From: 1-14-0-20-39-34 sp043800545
GTDB taxonomy: Bacteria > Patescibacteriota > Patescibacteriia > Magasanikbacterales > UBA922
Reading direction: 5' to 3'
DNA length: 11,938 bases
NCBI GenBank assembly: GCA_043800545.1
Contig: JAZDMW010000036.1
Location: 1-11,938 of the forward strand
Shown: one piece after another, positions 7,458-11,938 of the stretch
Numbering within the stretch: the first letter of the stretch is position 1
Layout of the letters: each line of letters opens with the position of its first letter
Translations under genes and position numbers: made by a program
The notes under the pieces: model-generated
Databases searched by the model: none
Seen by the model: the letters and a program-made list of their open reading frames with translations, nothing else
Told to the model about the DNA's origin: nothing

Positions 7458-8309
7458 CTATTTACTTATCTTTTCTCCCAACCATGCAAGTCCGATACCA
7501 AAAGGACGAAAGAGAGCAATCCACATCCAGGTATACCATGGTTCCCACTTTTGAAAATACACCAGCATACTTTTGCTAAAATTCTTTTGCTTCCAGAGCG
7601 AAGTACGTTTTTTGAAGCTTTGTCCTACAAAATCTACACAAGATATAATCGGTGTATACATCACCTTCCATCCATGTTTTTTTGCTTCTCTACAAATATC
7701 TACATCTTCATACCAAATATAGTAACGAGGATCAAAAGCAAATCCTAATTCCTGCAAAAATTCTCTTCGTACGAGCATAAAAGCTCCACGAACAGAATCC
7801 ACTTCTTGTTCTGTATCTTCATGAAAATCTTTCATAAGATAATTATCCAAAATACTTGGAAAAAGATGTGGGAGTTTAATTAACAATGCAATTTGTTCTG
7901 AGAGTTTTGGAAATCTACGTGGTGATGCTTCTCGATTAAAATTCCCTTGTTCATCAATGAGTTTTGGGCTCACAATTCCAACATCTTTGTGTTCATCCAT
8001 CCACTGTACAAGTTTTACTAAACTGTCTTTTTCTACGTGCATGTCTGGATTCAAAAAGAGGAGATACTCCCCTTTTGCAATTGCATATCCTTGATTATTC
8101 GCATGACTAAATCCTGTATTTGTATCATTTTGTATACAAATAACATCTGGATACTTTTCTTTTATGAAATCAAGAGTAGTATCGCTTGAATTATTATCTA
8201 TCACAATCTGTTCATAAGACATATTTTCTGCACCAGAAATAACAGACTCAATCTGTTTTCCAATATGTTCTTTTGAATTCCACGTAACCGTAATAACCGA
8301 TAATTTCAT
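7458..8309 (-). CDS. GT2 family glycosyltransferase, WbbL/rhamnosyltransferase-like
   Basis: A 283-residue GT-A glycosyltransferase and the first of the four in transcription order. Motifs are LSVITVTWNSKEHI (3-16), VIDNNSSD at 36-43, NTGFSHANNQG at 64-74, LNPDMHVEKD at 86-95 with the NPD metal site at 87-89, and WYEDVDICREA at 199-209 with E201/D202. SPRRFPKLSEQ (129-139) is a stretch often seen in rhamnosyltransferases of the WbbL group. The C-terminus (about 255-278) is Trp- and aromatic-rich (WEPWYTWMWIALFRPFGIG) and probably associates with the membrane. The ATG at 8309 is 6 nt after the stop of the NRS/ER-like gene, placing sugar supply and transfer in one message. Rhamnose as donor is inferred from that context. 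Confidence 0.9.
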   Translation of the reverse strand: MKLSVITVTWNSKEHIGKQIESVISGAENMSYEQIVIDNNSSDTTLDFIKEKYPDVICIQNDTNTGFSHANNQGYAIAKGEYLLFLNPDMHVEKDSLVKLVQWMDEHKDVGIVSPKLIDEQGNFNREASPRRFPKLSEQIALLIKLPHLFPSILDNYLMKDFHEDTEQEVDSVRGAFMLVRREFLQELGFAFDPRYYIWYEDVDICREAKKHGWKVMYTPIISCVDFVGQSFKKRTSLWKQKNFSKSMLVYFQKWEPWYTWMWIALFRPFGIGLAWLGEKISK

Positions 8310-8315
8310 ATATTC

Positions 8316-9194
8316 TTAACAAACAGGTCCAGATATTTCTTTTTGTATGAGTTCTTTTTTTGACTGTGCATATTTTTCCATAGTCCTTCGAAGAGATTCA
8401 TGAATTTCTGGCATCTGTATTCCAAGTTTTTCCAAATTTTCTGATGCCAGGATGTTATTTGATCTTGTTTTAGTTGCTAATCCCAAATCTACCAACTGTT
8501 GCGCAGTGAGCCATTCATTTGTATGGTTTGGGTCTACGAGTTCTTTATACAGATCAATAAGGTCCTTATGTCTCATAACTCCCCTATTTACCACATGAAA
8601 AATTCCCTCTGCTTTTTTCTCAAGGAGTTTATGAAATACATCTATCATATCCTCAACAATAGTGACACTATTCTCAACATCTACTACTTTTTCATACTTC
8701 ACCAGTTTGTCTATAAGATTTGATGGACATGATCGTGAATCAATTGGCATGCGAATACGCGCGATACCAACATTTGGAAGTGTTGAGAGTACGAGATCCG
8801 CTGCCCATTTTGTACGAGTGTAGACAACCTCTTTTGGATTCCCCATATCATTTTCTCTCCACATTTTATCTTCATGATGAGAATCACCATAAAAAATACA
8901 ACCTGTTCCCATATGGAGCAAATATTTTCCACGTTCCTGACAAGCCTCCGCAACCAAAATTGGAAGAAGTGTATTTCCAAGCATGGTTTCCATTGGGTGA
9001 GTCTCACACCAATCTACATTTGGCTTTCCTGTAATTCCAGCAGCGTTCAAGACAACATCTGGATTCACTTCATCCAAAACTTTGAGAACATCTTCTTTTG
9101 TATGAATAAACGCTCCAGAAATAATTGCTTCATCTCCCCACACTTCTTTGCAACGATTTCCAAGGTATCCATTTCCTAAAATAAGTATTTTCAT
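8316..9194 (-). CDS. RmlD-superfamily SDR resembling bifunctional NRS/ER (4-keto-6-deoxyglucose 3,5-epimerase/4-reductase)
   Basis: An extended SDR of 292 residues that should turn the RmlB product into a deoxyhexose such as dTDP-L-rhamnose using NAD(P)H. From the ATG at 9194 it opens MKILILGNGYLG with the GxGxxG nucleotide site at 7-12. The catalytic YxxxK is Y125-TRT-K129. Several blocks match what I remember of plant NRS/ER (UER1) and the C-terminal half of plant RHM: NAAGITGKPNVDWCETH (from 50), TGCIF (97-101), RMP (148-150), KYEKVVDVENS (166-176), and a late RSNN (245-248). From memory, the Cys in TGCIF and a downstream Lys serve epimerisation in the plant enzyme. Standard bacterial RmlD lacks these blocks. 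The ATG is 1 nt after the previous stop; a GTG at 9203 is an alternative but would overlap that gene. It could still be a plain reductase. Confidence 0.82.
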   Translation of the reverse strand: MKILILGNGYLGNRCKEVWGDEAIISGAFIHTKEDVLKVLDEVNPDVVLNAAGITGKPNVDWCETHPMETMLGNTLLPILVAEACQERGKYLLHMGTGCIFYGDSHHEDKMWRENDMGNPKEVVYTRTKWAADLVLSTLPNVGIARIRMPIDSRSCPSNLIDKLVKYEKVVDVENSVTIVEDMIDVFHKLLEKKAEGIFHVVNRGVMRHKDLIDLYKELVDPNHTNEWLTAQQLVDLGLATKTRSNNILASENLEKLGIQMPEIHESLRRTMEKYAQSKKELIQKEISGPVC

Positions 9195-9195
9195 A

Positions 9196-9711
9196 TTATT
9201 CACAAATAAATTTTATCTTTCTTGTAGAGTATATTTTATTATCACTAGTAATAAAATATACTCTTTTGGGCTTGATATTTTTTTCTTTTAATTTTTCTAA
9301 AACTAACTTATTAGTAAAATATAATCTACAGTATTCTTTTTCATTGAGCTTACACGGAAGTAACGCGCTAATACCATTTGGTTCTGTAAAAGTCATGCTA
9401 TTTCCACCACGGCTAAATCTATTACCACTAATTCCCCAATCTTGCACCACAATGGGTCTTGGAGATGTATTAATAGCACTAAACCTCAACAACTCTTCGC
9501 TATACTCATAATCTGGGTTGTCATCTTTTTCTTTTTCAGTTACAAGACGTCCCTGTTGTGTACCCAGTAATGGTTGCGCATAGTATCCCCTTGACGCCGT
9601 AATTTTTAATTTTGGACGATTCCATATATACTTTAGGAACTCAAACAAGGCTAGCAATGTCGAAAGTACTGCTGCATATAGAGCAATATAATCTATGTTA
9701 TTCTCTTCCAT
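9196..9711 (-). CDS. Single-TM protein with beta-rich domain, unknown function
   Basis: I do not recognise this protein (171 residues from the ATG at 9711; an ATG at 9723 or a longer start are possible). One hydrophobic helix, about residues 8-28 (IALYAAVLSTLLALFEFLKYI), is followed by NRPKLKI and a soluble, beta-rich domain with alternating hydrophobic residues. The domain includes LLRFSAINTSPRPIVVQDWGI, which looks like a beta-sandwich edge, and ends KRVYFITSDNKIYSTRKIKF. This 'TM + RPKL + beta-domain' layout is common among small hypothetical proteins of many bacteria, none with a role known to me. The start lies within the 3' end of rmlB and the stop is 1 nt from the NRS/ER-like start, so it is embedded in the sugar operon. 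It could be a passenger or a membrane anchor for the pathway. Confidence 0.75.
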   Translation of the reverse strand: MEENNIDYIALYAAVLSTLLALFEFLKYIWNRPKLKITASRGYYAQPLLGTQQGRLVTEKEKDDNPDYEYSEELLRFSAINTSPRPIVVQDWGISGNRFSRGGNSMTFTEPNGISALLPCKLNEKEYCRLYFTNKLVLEKLKEKNIKPKRVYFITSDNKIYSTRKIKFICE

Positions 9712-10702
9712 ATTGTAATTCATAATATTTTTGGTAATCACCACTTTTGCATCTCTCTAACCAATCTTTATGACTTGTATACCACTCAACCATTTCTACA
9801 AGCCCTTCGTGCAATGTTTTTTGTGGTTCCCATCCAAGTTCATTTTTTGCTTTGGTAAAATCAATAGCATACCGTCTATCATGTCCTGGTCTATCTTTTA
9901 CATATTCTATATACGATTCATCCAAATTCATAATATTGAGAAGTTCTTTTACCAAATCAATATTTTTTGTTTCTGCATTTCCTCCCAAGCAATACGTTTC
10001 TCCAATTTTTCCATTTCGGAGTATCATATCTATACCACGGACATGATCCATGACATGAATCCAATCCCGAACCTGTAACCCATCTCCATACACAGGTACT
10101 TTTTTTCCTTCCATGAGTCGTGAGATAAATAAAGGAAGAATTTTCTCTGGGAACATATACGGTCCATAATTGTTTGAGCAATTGGATATGGTCATGTGTA
10201 TTCCAAACGTATGGAAATATGCCCGTACCAAATGATCTGATGCAGCCTTTGCAGCAGAATATGGACTTCGTGGATCATAGGGTGTCTTTTCGTTGAAAGC
10301 AGGATCATCAGGCTTAAGCGCACCAAACACTTCATCAGTTGAGACATGATGAAATCTTTTTCCATATTCTTTTACAGCATCGAGCAACACTTGTGTTCCA
10401 AGCACATTTGTTGTAATAAAAGATGTTGGATCGAGAATAGAACGATCCACATGAGATTCTGCAGCAAAATGCACAACAGCATCAACATCTTTTACCAAAC
10501 TGAAAATAAGATCCCGATCACAAATATCTCCTTTTACAAAAGTATAGCGAGGATCATTTTCTCTTTCTTTATGATTTTCTAAATTTCCAGCGTAGGTCAA
10601 CTTATCCAAATTTACAATTTCAATATCTTGATAGGTATCAAGCATGTAATGGATAAAATTGGTTCCAATAAATCCCGCACCACCGGTAACAAGTATTTTC
10701 AT
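9698..10702 (-). CDS. rmlB: dTDP-glucose 4,6-dehydratase
   Basis: Converts dTDP-D-glucose to dTDP-4-keto-6-deoxy-D-glucose using a bound NAD+, the second step towards dTDP-rhamnose. A full-length 334-residue extended SDR. The Rossmann motif GGAGFIG is at 7-13, HFAAESHVD at 78-86, the active-site STDEVFG at 121-127 (T122, D123, E124 for dehydration), the catalytic YSAAK at 148-152, and NNYGPYMFPEK comes downstream. The C-terminus (SGDYQKYYELQYGRE) is the normal family ending, so the gene is intact although the next gene starts inside it. It lies 14 nt after the cupin gene stop. The protein is cytoplasmic and normally dimeric. RffG-like and RmlB-like forms cannot be separated by sequence alone, but the rmlA-like gene in the same operon favours a dTDP sugar. 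Confidence 0.96.
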   Translation of the reverse strand: MKILVTGGAGFIGTNFIHYMLDTYQDIEIVNLDKLTYAGNLENHKERENDPRYTFVKGDICDRDLIFSLVKDVDAVVHFAAESHVDRSILDPTSFITTNVLGTQVLLDAVKEYGKRFHHVSTDEVFGALKPDDPAFNEKTPYDPRSPYSAAKAASDHLVRAYFHTFGIHMTISNCSNNYGPYMFPEKILPLFISRLMEGKKVPVYGDGLQVRDWIHVMDHVRGIDMILRNGKIGETYCLGGNAETKNIDLVKELLNIMNLDESYIEYVKDRPGHDRRYAIDFTKAKNELGWEPQKTLHEGLVEMVEWYTSHKDWLERCKSGDYQKYYELQYGRE

Positions 10703-10716
10703 ATATCAATCTTTAG

Positions 10717-11109
10717 TTAGTCAAGGAGTTCATAATGGAAATTGTCTTCTGAACGAGATGGGTTGTTCGTAAAAAGGACAATAACTGCATTTTCTTTTCC
10801 AACATTCTTCGTTGCAAACGCAACCTTCGTCGGAACATGGATAGCATGTCTCCCTGGTTCCATATATACTTCTTGTCGTTTTTTTGTATCAACATGTTCA
10901 AAAATTGCTAACACCTTTCCTTTTTCAACATAAAACATACGCATGGTATCTTTATGGAATCTATTCCCGGTTACAATTCCTGGTTCAATCGTAAGACGTG
11001 ACATGTAAATATCCCCCACCTTTGCCGTAGACAATACACGTCCTTCTTTACTGACATCATCCGTAAAACGAAATATTTTAATAAAATCTTCTTCTCTCTC
11101 TTCACTCAT
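10717..11109 (-). CDS. Small RmlC-fold cupin, possible sugar-nucleotide epimerase/isomerase relative
   Basis: A 130-residue single-domain cupin. The core is GNRFHKDTMRMFYVEKGKV (48-66), corresponding to cupin motif 1 but with one His (H52) where metal cupins usually have HxH, then E62 and G64. The second motif is PGRHAIHVPTKVAFAT (85-100) with H91 and P93. The C-terminus SEDNFHYEL resembles the ends of sugar-epimerase cupins. It is shorter than RmlC (about 180 residues) and I cannot assign the His/Asp catalytic pair of RmlC with confidence. Its place just before rmlB (14 nt) suggests it acts on a nucleotide sugar, as a 3- or 5-epimerase, a ketoisomerase of the FdtA/WxcM kind, or a non-catalytic binding subunit. 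The start is 4 nt after the HIT gene stop. Confidence 0.72.
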   Translation of the reverse strand: MSEEREEDFIKIFRFTDDVSKEGRVLSTAKVGDIYMSRLTIEPGIVTGNRFHKDTMRMFYVEKGKVLAIFEHVDTKKRQEVYMEPGRHAIHVPTKVAFATKNVGKENAVIVLFTNNPSRSEDNFHYELLD

Positions 11110-11113
11110 ATAA

Positions 11114-11515
11114 TTACAATAATTTTGCTATATCCGCTACACTCGTATCCGACTCCTTTTTCACAATTGAGTGTATATTTCCACCTGTATCCCCTTCATA
11201 CCGTGGAATAATATGAACATGCATATGTGGTACCAATTGCCCCGCAAGGCGACCATTATTCATACCAATGGTAAAGTCTTTTACTCCGAGCTTTTCTTCT
11301 AATTTACGGACAACTTTCTGTATTGCTGGAAAAAGTCCCTCGAGGTTCTTTTCTTCATACTCCTGGAGAGATTCCCCATGTTCCTTCAAAACTACCACAG
11401 TATGCCCCTTTGTACAAGGAGTAATATCCAAAAAAGCAAGTACTTTTTCGTCCTCAAATACGGTATAGTTTAGTATCTCCCCTCTTACTATTTTACAAAA
11501 AATACAATTTTCCAT
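11114..11515 (-). CDS. HIT family (HINT-like) nucleotide hydrolase
   Basis: A 133-residue histidine-triad protein, a cytoplasmic nucleotidyl hydrolase or transferase acting on substrates such as AMP-lysine or dinucleoside phosphates. The signature HMHVHIIPR is at 97-105, with H99 the likely nucleophile by the usual HxHxH(xx) pattern. FCKIVRGEI near the N-terminus carries C4 and C7 of a possible zinc site. ITPCTKGHTVVVLKEH (31-46) is a conserved substrate-pocket stretch. Length and domain are complete. It starts 5 nt after the membrane-protein stop and ends 4 nt before the cupin gene, so it is co-transcribed with the sugar genes. No special link to glycan synthesis is known to me; small HIT genes often sit in housekeeping operons. 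Confidence 0.95.
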   Translation of the reverse strand: MENCIFCKIVRGEILNYTVFEDEKVLAFLDITPCTKGHTVVVLKEHGESLQEYEEKNLEGLFPAIQKVVRKLEEKLGVKDFTIGMNNGRLAGQLVPHMHVHIIPRYEGDTGGNIHSIVKKESDTSVADIAKLL

Positions 11516-11520
11516 ATTGT

Positions 11521-11938
11521 TTATTCTTTTATAATACGACGTAACTCTAAATTATTCGCTGTATACAGCGGTTCTTCTACCTTCATTTTACTTTTTTTGA
11601 GGAAATTCTGCAAGCTTTCTTCTTGTTCTTTGTTCAGCTTCAGATCATAGAGATATACAGGCATTTTGACTTCAACCAAGCGTACAAAAGCCTCCCTGTA
11701 ATATTCCTCCTCAAATCCTGCAATAATTTTTCTTTTTGGATACAAATATTTATCTGCATATCTCGTTACAATCACAGCATTCTCTTCTGTTTGGGCAAAT
11801 ACAGCTTCTTGTTCTGCCATATAGCTCTTCACAGCATTCTTCACCATAAAAAGTCCTTCATAAGAGAAAAAAACTCTGTCAAAAGAATACAAAGACAGAA
11901 ATACCATTGCGGAAATTAACAACTTTTTTCCATGTTTC
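11521..11938 (-). CDS. C-terminal part of a membrane protein, possibly GT39/PMT-like glycosyltransferase
   Basis: The frame is open to the right edge, and 138 residues of the C-terminus are in the window. A TTG at 11922 could act as a start, but the frame continues upstream of it (KHGKK...), so I treat the gene as partial. One hydrophobic helix (LLISAMVFLSLYSF) is followed by a soluble tail of about 115 residues with VIVTRYADKYLYPKRKII, VYLYDLKLNKEQEESLQNFLKK and the end LELRRIIKE. A last TM helix plus a short extracytoplasmic domain with an 'ADKYLYPKR' segment recalls the tails of PMT/ArnT-type glycosyltransferases of candidate-phyla bacteria. The evidence is thin and another multi-pass membrane protein is possible. 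It is the first visible gene of the operon, 5 nt before the HIT gene. Confidence 0.6.
   Translation of the reverse strand, partial: KHGKKLLISAMVFLSLYSFDRVFFSYEGLFMVKNAVKSYMAEQEAVFAQTEENAVIVTRYADKYLYPKRKIIAGFEEEYYREAFVRLVEVKMPVYLYDLKLNKEQEESLQNFLKKSKMKVEEPLYTANNLELRRIIKE

Noticed and set aside
7185..7748. A 187-codon open frame on the plus strand.
   Set aside because: It lies across two well-supported glycosyltransferase genes on the other strand and its translation is low-complexity and Ser/Phe-rich with no domain; it is an antisense shadow.
9195..9203. A GTG start at 9203 for the NRS/ER-like gene.
   Set aside because: It adds only MNN before the standard MKILILG opening and overlaps the upstream gene. 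The ATG at 9194 gives the usual SDR start and the same stop-T-ATG junction as two other genes here.
1..11938. UGA recoded to glycine, as in Gracilibacteria/Absconditabacteria.
   Set aside because: Full-length family proteins are read with no in-frame TGA, and glycines in conserved motifs use GGN.
1..11938. CRISPR arrays, tRNA or rRNA genes, insertion sequences and attachment sites.
   Set aside because: No regularly spaced direct repeats, cloverleaf, rRNA-like stretch, transposase or terminal inverted repeats were seen by eye. Non-coding space totals only a few hundred bases and is accounted for by promoters and a terminator.

Overview
The window is AT-rich and almost fully coding, with every supportable gene on the minus strand, so it reads from the right edge to the left. 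Gene density, one-to-few-base gene junctions, weak or absent Shine-Dalgarno sequences, a short coiled-coil protein of a type I associate with Patescibacteria (CPR), and TAA/TAG-only stops all suggest a small-genome bacterium, plausibly a candidate-phyla member. That assignment is inference; there is no rRNA or marker gene here.

Right block (11938 down to 3410): one long surface-glycan operon. In transcription order it holds the C-terminal tail of a membrane protein (possibly a GT39/PMT-like glycosyltransferase), a HIT-family hydrolase, a small RmlC-fold cupin, dTDP-glucose 4,6-dehydratase (rmlB), a small one-TM protein of unknown function that overlaps rmlB, a RmlD-superfamily SDR that resembles plant/giant-virus NRS/ER bifunctional epimerase-reductases, four GT2 glycosyltransferases in a row, and a long-form RmlA-like sugar nucleotidyltransferase with a left-handed beta-helix tail. 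Together they would make an activated 6-deoxyhexose (dTDP-L-rhamnose or a close relative) and transfer it, with other sugars, to a surface glycan. A canonical ~180-residue RmlC is missing from the window. The NRS/ER-like protein, possibly with the cupin, would explain how the pathway is completed.

Middle (about 2976-3409): a small coiled-coil gene with its own near-leaderless promoter, a bidirectional hairpin terminator, and then a near-consensus sigma-70 promoter reading into the left block.

Left block (2975 down to 1): a Type III restriction-modification operon, mod - small three-TM membrane protein - res (res runs off the left edge). The mod gene is broken. Its N-terminus (ATG at 2975) and its body (from 2832) are in different frames and join at a GGAA sequence. 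The family segment containing catalytic motif IV (DPPY) is absent, as from a deletion of about 76 bp. The rest of mod, the membrane protein and the visible part of res are open, so the lesion looks recent or is an assembly or variant artefact.

The most notable items are the mod deletion, the NRS/ER-like enzyme in a bacterial rml operon without normal RmlC, and the two unknown membrane proteins set inside the R-M and sugar operons.
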